DNA of 64,000 nucleotides from Roseobacter ponti (GCF_012932215.1 NZ_CP048788.1:2170001-2234000), one strand, 5' to 3'. Counted from the stretch's first letter, positions 1 through 12,164 are shown. A program made the numbers and translations. Notes: generated from the letters alone by a model not told the origin.

Positions 1-114
1 AGCGTCAAAACCTCTGACATGGAAGAGGCGACCGCGACGATTGTCCGGTCCATCCGCGAAATGGAAGCCAGCGGCGAGCTTCTGCTTATTGTCGATGACG
101 AAGACGGCGGCTGA
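1..114 (+). CDS. fliG: C-terminal end of a probable flagellar motor switch protein FliG (partial)
   Basis: Only the last 37 codons are in the window, open from base 1 to a TGA at 112-114. The peptide contains a helix reading V-K-T-S-D-M-E-E-A followed by I-V-R-S-I-R-E-M-E-A-S-G-E-L and an acidic tail. This resembles the end of FliG, where a final helix and a G-E-(I/L) strand close the C-terminal domain that contacts the stator. FliG forms part of the C-ring at the flagellar base. With so little sequence the name is tentative. The chemoreceptor gene near 50 kb fits a motile cell. Confidence 0.5.
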   Translation, partial: SVKTSDMEEATATIVRSIREMEASGELLLIVDDEDGG

Positions 115-413
115 GACCCCTGCCGCAGGTACAGTGAAAGTGGTGCGGGGTTGTGCTGAATGAGGCCGGCGTGGTCCGTCAGTCTCATGCCGGCAGGGTT
201 TCTCGCGTCCTCGCCTCGTTTTGCGGAAGACCGCACAACCGGAAGACGGTCCGAATGAGGTCAGGTCCGGAAAGCCAGTCAGAGCCGGCGGATAATCGGT
301 TTCAAAGTCCCGGAAAACCTGCCCCGGCAGTGCTTTGGTGATCCCGTGTGCCGCCCGCAGTACGGACATGTCACTCCGGTCATCAGAAATACTGCTGACG
401 TGTGCCGGTTGCT
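115..413. other. Intergenic stretch, no gene seen
   Basis: About 300 bases lie between the convergent ends of the fliG-like gene and the DUF1223 gene. Short open frames exist here but have no plausible start context and no recognisable protein features. No convincing terminator hairpin with a T-run was found. Confidence 0.4.
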
Positions 414-1109
414 TCAGCGCAGCTGTGCCGCGCCGACGATCGGCCCCATGCCTTTTTCCTGGATGAGTACGACCACGGCTTCGGCACCCGGTGCCGGCGC
501 TTCGATGTCCAGCGGTGCGCGCCCGTCCCACTCGCCCAGAATTTTCCAGTCCTGGGTCACGTTCGAATAGACAATTCTCCGGCCCGCGTTTTCACCACGG
601 GTAATGTCGGCCTCCCGCTCCGGCACATAACGGACCATCTGAACGATCAGCGCACCTGTGGGGGGCTGCTTTGCCTCGGCTGAGATCTGCACGCTCTCAC
701 CGTTGCGGCGCAATGACACAAGAACCGGTGCAGGCTGTGCTTTATGCGCAGCGATCGCCTCGGAGAGCTGCATCGGTTTGGCGCCGATAATATCGGTCAG
801 ACCGTTCACAATCATCTCCGGCGTATAGATCGACCGGCGCCCTGCCGCGGTGGCATAAGCCCGCTGGCGCTGCGCATTGCGCGGATCGGCGAACTGATCT
901 TTCCACCCGATGTAATCCCAGTAATCAACATGCAGCGCGAGCGCGATGACGTCATCACGACCGGCGATCTGATGAAAAAGATCATCCGCAGGCGGACAGG
1001 AAGAGCATCCCTGAGAGGTATAAAGCTCGACCACAACAGGTGCGTCCTGGGCCTGGAGCGGTGAGATGAAAAGTGCGCCGGCGAAAATAGCCTGCATCAG
1101 TCGTCGCAT
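414..1109 (-). CDS. DUF1223 thioredoxin-fold secreted protein
   Basis: A 231-residue protein. The N-terminus (M-R-R-L-M-Q-A-I-F-A-G-A-L-F) looks like a signal peptide ending near A-Q-A, so the protein is probably periplasmic. The mature part begins with V-V-E-L-Y-T-S-Q-G-C-S-S-C-P-P, the signature of the DUF1223 family, which has a thioredoxin-like fold with a C-S-S-C pair in the active-site position. The ATG at 1109 is chosen because an AGGGGA ribosome site lies a few bases upstream; the frame stays open further 5' but that extension has no protein character. The biological role of the family is not established; a redox function is inferred from the fold. Confidence 0.75.
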   Translation of the reverse strand: MRRLMQAIFAGALFISPLQAQDAPVVVELYTSQGCSSCPPADDLFHQIAGRDDVIALALHVDYWDYIGWKDQFADPRNAQRQRAYATAAGRRSIYTPEMIVNGLTDIIGAKPMQLSEAIAAHKAQPAPVLVSLRRNGESVQISAEAKQPPTGALIVQMVRYVPEREADITRGENAGRRIVYSNVTQDWKILGEWDGRAPLDIEAPAPGAEAVVVLIQEKGMGPIVGAAQLR

Positions 1110-1339
1110 GTGATTCCCCTGAAAGGTGCAGTCTGCCCCTTTCCCTCCACATAAACAGACCGCGCTGTAATGACCAATCAACGTTTCTTGAGAGAGGCTG
1201 CAAATTCCGTGAGCCAGCCCGGTACACAATGGTATACATTTTGCGCCGAAGGTGCGGAATTGAGTTGAACTGCCCCCCTCCTTAAGGCATTCAGCAGGTA
1301 ATTCACTGATCATCCGACTTCAGCCCGAGGGAGCACATT

Positions 1340-4108
<2,769 letters not shown>

Positions 4109-4111
4109 ACA

Positions 4112-4813
4112 ATGCGCGCGGCACTGGTCACCGGTGCTGCGCGGGGTCTGGGCCGTGCAATGGCTGCAGATCTGGCACGCGACCATCTGGTCGCTGTCAC
4201 TTACAATACAACAGAACCCGGGCCGCTTCTTGCAGAGCATCCCGGGATTTTTGCTGTAAGAGCCGACCTGTCCGAGCCGGTGGTTGCTCAGTCAGTCATT
4301 GATCAGGTCATCGACCGGTTCGGCAGACTGGACGTGCTGGTCAATAACGCGGGTGTCATAAGGCCCGATCCGGGCGCAGATGACGGTTTGGCCGGGCTGC
4401 GCGAGATCTTTGACGTGAATGTGCTGGCGCCCATGGCACTGCTGCAGGCGGCGCTGCCGCATCTGAAACCAGGGGCTTCGGTGGTCAGTATTTCCTCAAC
4501 AAATGCTGTTCTGCCCGCGCGCGGGGCCTCGGGGTATTCGGCGAGCAAAGCGGCGCTCAACACGTGGACGCGGGCAATGGCCAAAGAGCTTGGTCCGCGC
4601 GGGATACGTGTCAATGCGGTGGCACCCGGCGCCACGGAGCGCCCCGAAAGCCCGCGGCCGGATGATCTGGTGCAGGTTTTCGTTGAGATGACGGCACTGG
4701 GGCGCATAGGCCAGCCGGAAGATATCGCAGCCGCAGTGCGGTTTCTGGCCTCTGATCCGGCAGGTTTCATCACGGGTGAAGTCCTGAACGTAAACGGCGG
4801 CTACAGGCTCTGA
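4112..4813 (+). CDS. Short-chain dehydrogenase/reductase (SDR)
   Basis: A 233-residue classical SDR. The cofactor motif T-G-A-A-R-G-L-G is at residues 7-14, N-N-A-G near residue 75, and the catalytic Y-S-A-S-K near 147, with an upstream serine in S-I-S-S-T. The C-terminal G-E-V-L-N-V-N-G-G resembles FabG-like oxidoreductases. It should be a cytoplasmic NAD(P)H-dependent oxidoreductase, but its substrate cannot be read from the sequence. It begins 3 bases after acnA, so translation is probably coupled to it. A role in fatty-acid synthesis is not implied by the context. Confidence 0.85.
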   Translation: MRAALVTGAARGLGRAMAADLARDHLVAVTYNTTEPGPLLAEHPGIFAVRADLSEPVVAQSVIDQVIDRFGRLDVLVNNAGVIRPDPGADDGLAGLREIFDVNVLAPMALLQAALPHLKPGASVVSISSTNAVLPARGASGYSASKAALNTWTRAMAKELGPRGIRVNAVAPGATERPESPRPDDLVQVFVEMTALGRIGQPEDIAAAVRFLASDPAGFITGEVLNVNGGYRL

Positions 4814-4844
4814 CGGGACCAGATGTCTGCCGCGAAAGACACAG

Positions 4845-5384
4845 TCAGTTCCCCAGCGCTTTTTCCAGTTGCGGCAGGAAACGCTGCTCAAAATCGCTGC
4901 CCACCAGCGGGCCGGCGAAGCGGAACAGGATATTACCGTCAGCGTCCAGAATAAAGGTCTCAGGCGGGGCCGTCACACCCCAGTCGATGGCGGTGCGCCC
5001 CTCGGGATCAAATGCCACGGCGGCAAAGGGGTTGCCGTCGTCTGTGAGATAGCTGGTGGCGGGTCCTTCCTTGTCACGAAAGTTGACGCCGATGATCGGC
5101 ATGCCACCGGCCTGCATTTCCAGCAGTTTGGGGTGTTCGGCGCGACAGGGCGGGCACCAGCTGGCCCAGAAATTAACAAGCGTCACCTGCCCGGTTGCCA
5201 TGGCCTCAGCCGTGACCGGGGTGAAATCCGCCAGGGCCGTTTCCGTTACGGGCGGTGCGGGCTGTCCGATCAGGGCGGAGGGCAGGTTCTGGCTGTCGGT
5301 GGTAAACATGCCGATACCGGCCAGGACCACAAACCCGGCAAAGATCAGCGGCGGCGCAATCATCAGCGGCGAGATTTTAGCCAC
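4845..5384 (-). CDS. ccmG: Cytochrome c biogenesis thioredoxin CcmG/DsbE
   Basis: A 179-residue membrane-anchored thioredoxin that keeps the apocytochrome c heme-binding cysteines reduced in the periplasm. One N-terminal membrane segment (L-M-I-A-P-P-L-I-F-A-G-F-V-V-L) is followed by a thioredoxin domain with N-F-W-A-S-W-C-P-P-C, the active site, and a cis-proline region A-P-P-E-T-F. The proposed start is the GTG at 5384, which overlaps the end of ccmD by 8 bases; this matches the usual CcmG length. It is the last gene of the ccmA-B-C-D-G run. Confidence 0.9.
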   Translation of the reverse strand: MAKISPLMIAPPLIFAGFVVLAGIGMFTTDSQNLPSALIGQPAPPVTETALADFTPVTAEAMATGQVTLVNFWASWCPPCRAEHPKLLEMQAGGMPIIGVNFRDKEGPATSYLTDDGNPFAAVAFDPEGRTAIDWGVTAPPETFILDADGNILFRFAGPLVGSDFEQRFLPQLEKALGN

Positions 5385-5532
5385 GGCGCTTTTCTCCGCG
5401 TTCGACCTCGTCGAGGGCAGCACGTGCTTTGCGGCCCCGGCGCAGGGTAAAAAAGACAAGCAGCGCCAGAAGCACCAGCGAGGCGCCATAGGCCGAGAGC
5501 ACGGCGTCCGCGTATTTGCCCAGATCCGGCAT
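5377..5532 (-). CDS. ccmD: Heme exporter protein CcmD
   Basis: A 51-residue protein with a single membrane helix (A-S-L-V-L-L-A-L-L-V-F-F) followed by a basic R-R-G-R-K segment, as expected of CcmD. In System I cytochrome c maturation CcmD helps release holo-CcmE from the CcmABC complex. Its ATG at 5532 overlaps the TGA of ccmC in an ATGA arrangement, and its TAA lies inside the start of ccmG. Size, topology and place between ccmC and ccmG support the call more than sequence identity does, because CcmD is poorly conserved. Confidence 0.85.
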   Translation of the reverse strand: MPDLGKYADAVLSAYGASLVLLALLVFFTLRRGRKARAALDEVERGEKRRG

Positions 5533-6299
5533 CAAGTCCGTCTTTGCCTTGCCAGCAGAGCGCGGGTGCGGCGCAGCCGGATTTCTGTACCTGTGCGGTA
5601 GAGGACCAGCGCGAGAAAAAGCAGAACGAACCCGGCGATTGCCACCAGCAGTGGCTGATAAAAGACATCCGCGACATTTTCCTCTTTATCCAGGCTGAGA
5701 GAGGCGCCCTGGTGCAGGCCCTGGTTCCAGAAGTTGACCGCATAGCGCGAAAGCACGGCAAAGACCGAGCCCACAAGACAGAGAACCGACGTGAGATCGG
5801 CGGCGGTGTCCGGATCCTCAACCGCTTCCCAGAGAGCGATATAGCCGAGATAGAACAGAAACAGGATCAGAAAAGAGGTCAGGCGCGGATCCCAGGCCCA
5901 CCAGGTGCCCCACATCGGCTGGCCCCAGATCGCACCGGTCACCAGTGCGATGAGGGTCATCACCACCCCCACGGGGGCAGCTGCGCGCGCGGCGAGTGCG
6001 CTGACGTGATGGCGGCGGATGAGCCAGATGAGCGAGGCGACCAGCATCATAAACCACGCGTTGATCGCCATGAGCGCCGAGGGCACATGCAGATAGATGA
6101 TTTTAACCGTCGAGCCCTGGCGGAAATCGTCAGGCGTGAAAAAGAACCCCCAGATGAGACCCACCGCAAGGCAGATGCCCGAGAGCCACCAGAGTGCCGG
6201 CAGAATACGCTCGCTGAAGCCCAGGAACTTCACCGGATTGGCGTAGCTCCAGAAGCCCTGCCGGCGCACGGGCGCCGGTTTATCTCCACTCACAGACAC
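5532..6299 (-). CDS. ccmC: Heme exporter protein CcmC
   Basis: A 255-residue polytopic membrane protein with about six membrane segments. It carries the tryptophan-rich heme-handling motif W-G-T-W-W-A-W-D-P-R-L-T in a periplasmic loop, diagnostic of CcmC, and a conserved histidine in I-I-Y-L-H-V-P-S. CcmC delivers heme to the chaperone CcmE during cytochrome c maturation. It is followed without a gap by ccmD (ATGA overlap). ccmB lies 52 bases upstream in the same direction. Confidence 0.95.
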   Translation of the reverse strand: MSVSGDKPAPVRRQGFWSYANPVKFLGFSERILPALWWLSGICLAVGLIWGFFFTPDDFRQGSTVKIIYLHVPSALMAINAWFMMLVASLIWLIRRHHVSALAARAAAPVGVVMTLIALVTGAIWGQPMWGTWWAWDPRLTSFLILFLFYLGYIALWEAVEDPDTAADLTSVLCLVGSVFAVLSRYAVNFWNQGLHQGASLSLDKEENVADVFYQPLLVAIAGFVLLFLALVLYRTGTEIRLRRTRALLARQRRT

Positions 6300-6351
6300 G
6301 GGTGTTTTCTAGCTGCTCCGGTCGCATCGCTCAATGGGCAAAACGCCACGC

Positions 6352-7008
6352 TCACCGCAGGTTTATCCGCAGCGCCGCAGCTGAGGCAAAGGGCATCACC
6401 GAGATGACCCCCAGCGTGATCCCGGCAAGCATCAGCGCCGGCGTCGAGGGGTCCATACCCGAAGCGCCCCGCCGGGCGGTCTCGGCACCGAAGATCAGCG
6501 TGGGCACATAGAGCGGCAGGACCAGCAGCGACAGCAGCAGACCGCCGCGCTTAATGCCGACTGTGAGCGCTGCGCCAAAAGTCCCGATGACCGAGAGCGC
6601 GGGGGTGCCGAGCGCCAGTGAAATCACCAGCCAGCTGTACCCCGGCCCCGGCAGGTTGAGCAGCACGCCGAGGAGCGGCGCGGCCAGCACAAGCGGCAGA
6701 CCGGTGGTCAGCCAGTGGGCCAGCGCCTTGATGCTGAGTGCGGCTTCCAGCGGCAGCGGCGAGGTGGCGAGCAGATCGAGCGAGCCGTCTTCCAGATCCA
6801 GCGCCAGCAGGCGGTCGAGCGACAAAAGACACGCCAGAAGCGCGCCGAGCCACAGGACCCCGGGTGCGATACGGGCCAGCAGGTCGGATTGCGGGCCGAC
6901 GCTGAACGGTACGAGCACCGTGACGATGAGGAAAAACGCAAGGCCGAGGCCAAAGCCGCCCCCTGCCCTGAACGCGAGCATCAGATCGCGGCGAAGCAGC
7001 GCCTTCAC
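6352..7008 (-). CDS. ccmB: Heme exporter protein CcmB
   Basis: A 218-residue integral membrane protein with about six hydrophobic segments. It starts [14 protein letters not shown], a typical CcmB N-terminus. CcmB is the permease partner of the ATPase CcmA in the CcmABCD complex that acts on holo-CcmE. Its ATG overlaps the ccmA stop by 4 bases (ATGA at 7005-7008), which indicates translational coupling of the two ABC subunits. Confidence 0.92.
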   Translation of the reverse strand: MKALLRRDLMLAFRAGGGFGLGLAFFLIVTVLVPFSVGPQSDLLARIAPGVLWLGALLACLLSLDRLLALDLEDGSLDLLATSPLPLEAALSIKALAHWLTTGLPLVLAAPLLGVLLNLPGPGYSWLVISLALGTPALSVIGTFGAALTVGIKRGGLLLSLLVLPLYVPTLIFGAETARRGASGMDPSTPALMLAGITLGVISVMPFASAAALRINLR

Positions 7009-7622
7009 AGGAAGGCCTCGTCGCTGGCACCCGCGCGGGTCTCTGCGGTGGCGCGCCAGGGGCTGATGTCGAGCACCTCCGCCTCAAAGCCCGGTACGAT
7101 GTGGGTGGCCATGATCACCGATCCGCCGCCGGCAAGATGTGCTGCCACAGCATCCTCGAAGAGCCGCACGGCATCCTGATCGAGCGACACCGTCGGCTCA
7201 TCGAGGATCCAGACCGGTCGTCCTGTCACCAGAAGCCTTGCAAGGCCGAGGCGCCGTTTCTGGCCTGCGGAGAGTGTGCCTGCGAGCCTTTCCTGAAGTT
7301 CCACGAGATTAAAAGCGGTAACCGCAGGTGTGATATCGCTCTGGCCGAACACCGCCGCCCAGAAGGTCAGGTTCTCGCGCACAGTGAGCATGGATTTCAG
7401 CCCGTCGGAATGGGCCGCATAGGCCACTTTGTCTTCAGCGCCGGTGATCTCACCGCTCAACGGAGGCTGCAGGCCCGCCATCGTGCGCAGCAGCGTGGTC
7501 TTGCCCGCCCCGTTCGGCCCGCGCAGGATCAGAGCGCAGCCGGCCCCGACGTCGAAGGAAAGACCGGTCAGAACCGGAACGCCGCCCCGGGCGACTGAGA
7601 GATCACGCACTTTCAGAACCAT
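7005..7622 (-). CDS. ccmA: Cytochrome c biogenesis ABC ATPase CcmA
   Basis: A 205-residue ABC ATPase. Walker A reads G-P-N-G-A-G-K-T-T near residue 37, the ABC signature is L-S-A-G-Q-K-R-R-L, and Walker B is V-W-I-L-D-E-P-T-V. CcmA powers release of heme-loaded CcmE by the CcmABCD complex on the cytoplasmic face. A GTG directly before the chosen ATG (at 7625) is an alternative start adding one residue. It is the first gene of the ccm run here; ccmE, ccmF and ccmH are not in the window. Confidence 0.95.
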   Translation of the reverse strand: MVLKVRDLSVARGGVPVLTGLSFDVGAGCALILRGPNGAGKTTLLRTMAGLQPPLSGEITGAEDKVAYAAHSDGLKSMLTVRENLTFWAAVFGQSDITPAVTAFNLVELQERLAGTLSAGQKRRLGLARLLVTGRPVWILDEPTVSLDQDAVRLFEDAVAAHLAGGGSVIMATHIVPGFEAEVLDISPWRATAETRAGASDEAFL

Positions 7623-7677
7623 CACCCGCAGGGTTAACCGATTGCAGCGGTGCGAAAAAGTGCGTTCTTTACCCCGG

Positions 7678-8031
7678 TCAGACCGGCAGCAGCGCCAGCG
7701 CGATCCGGCGGCCCTCGCTCAGGAGCACATTATAGGTGCGGCAGGCCGCGGGTGAGGCCATGACATCCACACCCAGCCCGGCATCTTCGAGCCGTGTGCG
7801 CAGAGCCTCAGGCATATGGGCAATCTCAGCACCGGTGCCGATGAAAAGCACATCCACATGACCGGCATATTCCAGCAGAGCGTCGGCATCATCATAGCCG
7901 GCCCAGGCGGTGCTGCCGGAGGGGCCCGTGATCACCGGACCGTCAAACACCTGACCGCCGATACGGAAAAATCCCGGACCATAGCCTTCGACGGGCCTCG
8001 CGTCAGTGAAGGTGATCTCATTCAGGCGCAT
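7678..8031 (-). CDS. Mth938-like domain protein (DUF498 family)
   Basis: A 117-residue single-domain protein matching the Mth938-like/AAMDC/NDUFAF3 fold family. Visible features are V-L-F-I-G-T-G near the middle and a C-terminal [14 protein letters not shown] segment, which is typical. The family includes mitochondrial complex I assembly factor NDUFAF3, but the role of the stand-alone bacterial protein is not settled. It stands between secF/secD and the ccm genes, a neighbourhood I recall from other Rhodobacterales. Confidence 0.8.
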   Translation of the reverse strand: MRLNEITFTDARPVEGYGPGFFRIGGQVFDGPVITGPSGSTAWAGYDDADALLEYAGHVDVLFIGTGAEIAHMPEALRTRLEDAGLGVDVMASPAACRTYNVLLSEGRRIALALLPV

Positions 8032-8058
8032 AGGGTTTTCCTCATTGGCAGGCCGGGA

Positions 8059-8460
8059 TCATCTGAGGTTCCAGCCAGGTGTGCAGGCCATCGCGATGCT
8101 CAGCTTCCAGCGGCCCTCCTGCAGTATGCAGATATAAACCGCATCGATCACGTCAAGGGCTGTGCCATCCGCGCGCAGCCGTACGACGTCGTGTAACCGG
8201 GCCATGGCGGAGGTGTCGGTGCAGTTCTGCACGGTCACGTCCCGGATTTCGGTATGGCTGAAATCATCGGCTTCAAGAGCGGCAAACTGTTCTTTGAGCT
8301 TTGCGTTCAGCGCTGCGTGGTCCGGCAGATGCAGCGTGCCGCCGGGGATCACATAGGTCGCAGGTTCGGTGAAAAGGGCCACCATACCGGGAAAATCCCG
8401 CTCATTCCAGGCCTGCAGATAGCGCCGGATCAGGTCCTTGATGTCTGAGTGAACTGTCAT
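8059..8460 (-). CDS. NTF2-like / SnoaL-like domain protein
   Basis: A 133-residue protein with the layout of the NTF2-like superfamily. An N-terminal helix pair includes Y-L-Q-A-W-N-E-R-D-F-P-G-M-V-A-L-F-T, followed by alternating strands such as R-L-H-D-V-V-R-L-R and a W-K-L-S-I terminal strand. Such small cone-shaped proteins can be enzymes or simple ligand binders, and the sequence does not show which. It lies 16 bases upstream (in + coordinates) of a TauE-type permease gene on the same strand. Confidence 0.65.
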   Translation of the reverse strand: MTVHSDIKDLIRRYLQAWNERDFPGMVALFTEPATYVIPGGTLHLPDHAALNAKLKEQFAALEADDFSHTEIRDVTVQNCTDTSAMARLHDVVRLRADGTALDVIDAVYICILQEGRWKLSIAMACTPGWNLR

Positions 8461-8476
8461 GCCGAGGCCCTCCGTT

Positions 8477-9229
8477 CTAATTCCAGACCGGCAGCCCGAG
8501 TATAGCCGATGCCGCGATCACGATATAGGCCACTGTGCGGAACACGCCTTCTGCATTAGGATCAAAAAGCCGCGCCCCTGCTATATTGGCAATGAGATTG
8601 GGGATGCCGGCGAACAGTCCGAGTACCGCCACCTCCCAGATAAAGAGCCCGCTGCCCCAGAAAACAGCAATCATTACGACGTCAATGGCCAGCAGGTAGA
8701 GCAGGAAATTCGCGCGTATGACTGAAATCGGCAGCCGGCTCGACATGTAAAGCATGATCACGGGGGGGCCCGGGATGCCGGCAAAACCACACATGAATCC
8801 CCCGAGCGCCCCGGTGCCGACGGTAAGGTGCGGTGTCAGGACACCCTGGTAACGCCAGCCGCTCATCAGCAGCACCAGCAGGATCAGAATAGTGACCGAC
8901 ACGACCCAGCCAAAGGCCTCCCCGGTGAAATTCGCCAGCAGCCAGATGCCGGGCGGGACGGCGAGTGTCGCCCCGATCATCAGCCGCCCCACATCGCGCG
9001 GCGCGCCGTCGCGCCAGGCCGCCCGCAGGTTGGGCAGCGGGCCGATCAGCTCGGCCATCATCATGAAAATGACCGCCGCGACAGGATCCAGCACCGAAGA
9101 GGCGGTGGCCATGATGATCATGCCGCTGCCAAATCCCGCAAAGCCACGCACCAGCCCCGCTGCGACAACGCCGCATAACAGCCAGATCAGTCCCTCAGTT
9201 GCAAAAACCGCCTGAAGCGCCTCAGGCAT
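8477..9229 (-). CDS. TauE/SafE family membrane permease
   Basis: A 250-residue membrane protein with about seven to eight hydrophobic segments. It contains the glycine-rich internal motifs of the TauE/SafE family, for example G-F-A-G-F-G-S-G-M near residue 30 and G-G-F-M-C-G-F-A-G-I-P-G-P-P near residue 135. The family is associated with export of sulfite, sulfoacetate or related organosulfur anions, but the actual substrate here is unknown. Its start overlaps the 3' end of secF by 8 bases. Confidence 0.85.
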   Translation of the reverse strand: MPEALQAVFATEGLIWLLCGVVAAGLVRGFAGFGSGMIIMATASSVLDPVAAVIFMMMAELIGPLPNLRAAWRDGAPRDVGRLMIGATLAVPPGIWLLANFTGEAFGWVVSVTILILLVLLMSGWRYQGVLTPHLTVGTGALGGFMCGFAGIPGPPVIMLYMSSRLPISVIRANFLLYLLAIDVVMIAVFWGSGLFIWEVAVLGLFAGIPNLIANIAGARLFDPNAEGVFRTVAYIVIAASAILGLPVWN

Positions 9230-10190
9230 CTATGTTGGCAAACTGATTACCCGCATTGGCATCGGGTTTGGACCAGTCGCGTTTAACACCGAGATAGAGC
9301 AGCACCGCCGAGGCCACAAAGACAGAGGAATATGTGCCGACGATCACGCCCCAGATCATCGCAAAAACAAAGCCGCGGATCACGTCGCCGCCCAGCACGA
9401 AAAGTGCGATCAGCGCCAGCAGCGTGGTCACGGAGGTCATGAATGTCCGGCTGAGCGTTTCGTTGATCGAGATGTTCAGGACCTCGGCAAGCGGCTTTTT
9501 CTTGTACTTGCGCAGGTTCTCCCGGACCCGGTCAAAGACCACCACGGTGTCGTTCAGTGAATAGCCGACGATGGTCAGCAATGCTGCTATAATTGCCAGA
9601 TCGAAGCGGATCTGCAGCTCGGAGAAGACGCCGATGGTCAGGATCACGTCGTGCACAAGCGCCAGCACAGCACCCACGGCAAACTGCCATTCAAAGCGCA
9701 GCCAGATGTAGACAAGCACCGCCCCGATGGCCAGCACCACGGCGATGACCGCCGTCTGAATGAGCTCGCCTGAGACCTTGGGACCCACCGATTCGACCGA
9801 GATGAACTGAATATCCGGCCGCACGGTGCGCAATGCCGCCTGCACATCTGCGATGACCTGAGTGGTGACCGCCTCCTGGCCGTCCTGTGCCTGAATGCGG
9901 ATCATCGCAACGTTCTGATCGTCCTCGAAGGTCGGATCGAATACTTCGGTAATCGAGACGTCGCCAAGGCCCAGCGTATCGATCGCCTCGCGGTACTCAC
10001 CGATATCGACAACCAGCGGGCTTTCGGTCCGGATGGTCGTGCCGCCACGGAAATCAATGCCGAAGTTCAGCCCCTGGATCATGAAGGATGCAAAGGCGAC
10101 CACCATCATCAGGGCGGAGATGCCCAGCCAGAGCTTCCACCGGCTGAAGAAATCGAAGTTCGTATTCTGTTTGACCAGGCGCAGGCGCAT
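9222..10190 (-). CDS. secF: Protein translocase subunit SecF
   Basis: A 322-residue RND-type subunit of the Sec auxiliary complex, which uses the proton gradient to help pull secreted proteins across the inner membrane. It has one N-terminal membrane helix, a periplasmic domain and a C-terminal bundle of five helices. Typical SecF motifs are G-I-D-F-R-G-G-T and S-L-N-D-T-V-V-V-F-D-R-V-R-E-N. The ATG at 10190 is chosen because it begins one base after the secD stop. Confidence 0.96.
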   Translation of the reverse strand: MRLRLVKQNTNFDFFSRWKLWLGISALMMVVAFASFMIQGLNFGIDFRGGTTIRTESPLVVDIGEYREAIDTLGLGDVSITEVFDPTFEDDQNVAMIRIQAQDGQEAVTTQVIADVQAALRTVRPDIQFISVESVGPKVSGELIQTAVIAVVLAIGAVLVYIWLRFEWQFAVGAVLALVHDVILTIGVFSELQIRFDLAIIAALLTIVGYSLNDTVVVFDRVRENLRKYKKKPLAEVLNISINETLSRTFMTSVTTLLALIALFVLGGDVIRGFVFAMIWGVIVGTYSSVFVASAVLLYLGVKRDWSKPDANAGNQFANIDA

Positions 10191-10191
10191 A

Positions 10192-11853
10192 TCAGACCTC
10201 GATTGTTTTCGGGCGCTTGCGCTCGAACCAGATGACAATAAAGAGACGCGTGACGAAGATCGCCGTGAAGACCGATGTCAGGATCCCCAGACCCAGCGTA
10301 ATCGCAAAGCCGCGGACCGGGCCAGAGCCCATCGCAAACAGGATCACCGCTGTAATAAAGGTGGTGATATTCGCGTCCAGAATGGCCGAGAGCGCCTTTT
10401 CATAGCCAAGCTCGATGGCGCGTGCAGGGCCTTTGGAGGTTTTCAGCTCTTCGCGGATCCGTTCGAAAATCAGGACATTGGCGTCCACAGCCATACCCAC
10501 CGTCAGGACGATGCCGGCAATGCCAGGCAGGGTCAGCGTGCCGCCGATGACGCTCAGCAGACCAAATATCAACCCGATGTTGATGATCAGGGCGACATTG
10601 GCGAAGAGGCCGAAGAGGCCGTAACTGAGGAACATAAAGACCAGCACGGCGCAGAAAGCCACGATGGTCGCAACCTTGCCCGCATCAATGCTGTCCTGGC
10701 CCAGTTCAGGACCGATCGTGCGTTCTTCGAGGAACTCAAGGCCCGCCGGCAGCGCCCCTGCCCTGAGCAGCACCGCGAGGTTGGTTGATTCCTCGACCGA
10801 AAAACGGCCGGTAATGATGCCCGATCCGCCGGGGATGTGGCTCTGGATCGTAGGCGCGCTGATGACTTCGTCGTCAAGCACGATGGCGAAGGGTGAGCCG
10901 ATATTCTCGGCCGTATAATCGCCGAATTTACGCGCGCCGGTCGTGTTGAACCGGAAACTGACGGCCGGGCGGCCGTTCTGATCAAACGAGGGTTGCGCAT
11001 CCACAAGCTCTTCGCCGGTGACCACCGGGGCCGCTTCGAGCGTGTAAAATGTACCAGGTTCGTCAATGGACGGGACCAGAATATTCCCGATGCCGGGATT
11101 TGCGGTTTCGTCCGTGCCGCGAGTCACAACCGGGTTAAAGGTCAGCTGCGCAGTGGTGCCGATGATCTCTTTGAGTTCCGCAGCAGAGCCGATGCCCGGC
11201 ACCTGGATGAGAATCCGGTCAGTGCCCTGTCGCTGAATCGTCGGCTCACGGGTGCCGACCTCGTCGATGCGGCGGCGGATAATCTCCAGACTTTGCTGCA
11301 GGGTGCGCTCATTGGACGCTGTCTTTTCGGCGTCGGTCAGCGTGACGATGATCACATCACCTTCGGCGCGGGCCTCAATATCGTTCGTCGCGACCCCTGT
11401 CAGGGTCGGAATGGGCGTGGCAAGCGCGCGGACAACCTCAAGCGCACGCTCCATGCCTTCGGGCTGCGAGATCCGCACGCGCACCTCATCAACAGCAGAG
11501 GGCTGCAGCCGGACAGTGCCCACAACCGTACGTTCATCGCGCAGCGCGTCGCGGATTTCCGGCCAGAAGGCCTGCATGCGCGCGGCATAGACGTCCTCGA
11601 CCTTAACCTCTGCCAGCAGATGCGCCCCGCCGCGCAGATCAAGGCCAAGATTGACCAGACCGGACGGCAGCCAGTCCGGCCACTGCCCGCGCGCGGCCTG
11701 GTTTTCAGGCGTATCGGCACCCAGTTCAATGGCCGCAACCGCATCATTGTGCTGCTCGACGGGAGTGTAGAAGAGGTTGGGCATCGCCATCCACAGACCG
11801 GCGATGCAGGTCAGCACGATGAGGATGCGCTTCCACAGGTCAATCTGAAGCAT
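10192..11853 (-). CDS. secD: Protein translocase subunit SecD
   Basis: A 553-residue SecD. It has an N-terminal membrane helix, the motif L-G-L-D-L-R-G-G-A-H-L near residue 70, a large periplasmic P1 region, and a C-terminal membrane bundle with G-M-A-V-D-A-N-V-L-I-F-E-R-I-R-E-E. It works with SecF and YajC at the SecYEG channel. The order yajC-secD-secF on one strand with tight spacing indicates a single operon. Confidence 0.97.
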   Translation of the reverse strand: MLQIDLWKRILIVLTCIAGLWMAMPNLFYTPVEQHNDAVAAIELGADTPENQAARGQWPDWLPSGLVNLGLDLRGGAHLLAEVKVEDVYAARMQAFWPEIRDALRDERTVVGTVRLQPSAVDEVRVRISQPEGMERALEVVRALATPIPTLTGVATNDIEARAEGDVIIVTLTDAEKTASNERTLQQSLEIIRRRIDEVGTREPTIQRQGTDRILIQVPGIGSAAELKEIIGTTAQLTFNPVVTRGTDETANPGIGNILVPSIDEPGTFYTLEAAPVVTGEELVDAQPSFDQNGRPAVSFRFNTTGARKFGDYTAENIGSPFAIVLDDEVISAPTIQSHIPGGSGIITGRFSVEESTNLAVLLRAGALPAGLEFLEERTIGPELGQDSIDAGKVATIVAFCAVLVFMFLSYGLFGLFANVALIINIGLIFGLLSVIGGTLTLPGIAGIVLTVGMAVDANVLIFERIREELKTSKGPARAIELGYEKALSAILDANITTFITAVILFAMGSGPVRGFAITLGLGILTSVFTAIFVTRLFIVIWFERKRPKTIEV

Positions 11854-11885
11854 TCAGACGCCTTTCAGAGAGGTTGGCCGGCGTT

Positions 11886-12164
11886 TTACTTCGCCGGTTC
11901 TGTTTTGGAAATCACGGTAGCAATCGTGGACTGGATAACGCGGACTTTGACGCCATCGGCGATCTCAAGCTCCAGTTCGCCGTCGTCTTTGACTTTGGCG
12001 ACCTTGCCGACGATCCCGCCCTGGGTCACGACCTGATCGCCGCGGCGCAGGGCTGCCACCATCGCCTGGTGCTCTTTCACCTTCTTTTGCTGCGGGCGGA
12101 TGAGCAGAAAATACATGATCGCAAAGATCAGGATCAGCGGTACAAACTGGGCGAATGCTTCCAT
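11886..12164 (-). CDS. yajC: Preprotein translocase subunit YajC
   Basis: A 92-residue protein with one N-terminal membrane helix (F-V-P-L-I-L-I-F-A-I-M-Y-F-L) followed by L-I-R-P-Q-Q-K-K-V-K-E-H, the family hallmark, and a small cytoplasmic domain with V-V-T-Q-G-G-I-V-G-K-V. YajC associates with SecD and SecF. The frame remains open far upstream, but the true N-terminus is the ATG at 12164, which gives the usual YajC size. It is the first gene of yajC-secD-secF. Confidence 0.96.
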   Translation of the reverse strand: MEAFAQFVPLILIFAIMYFLLIRPQQKKVKEHQAMVAALRRGDQVVTQGGIVGKVAKVKDDGELELEIADGVKVRVIQSTIATVISKTEPAK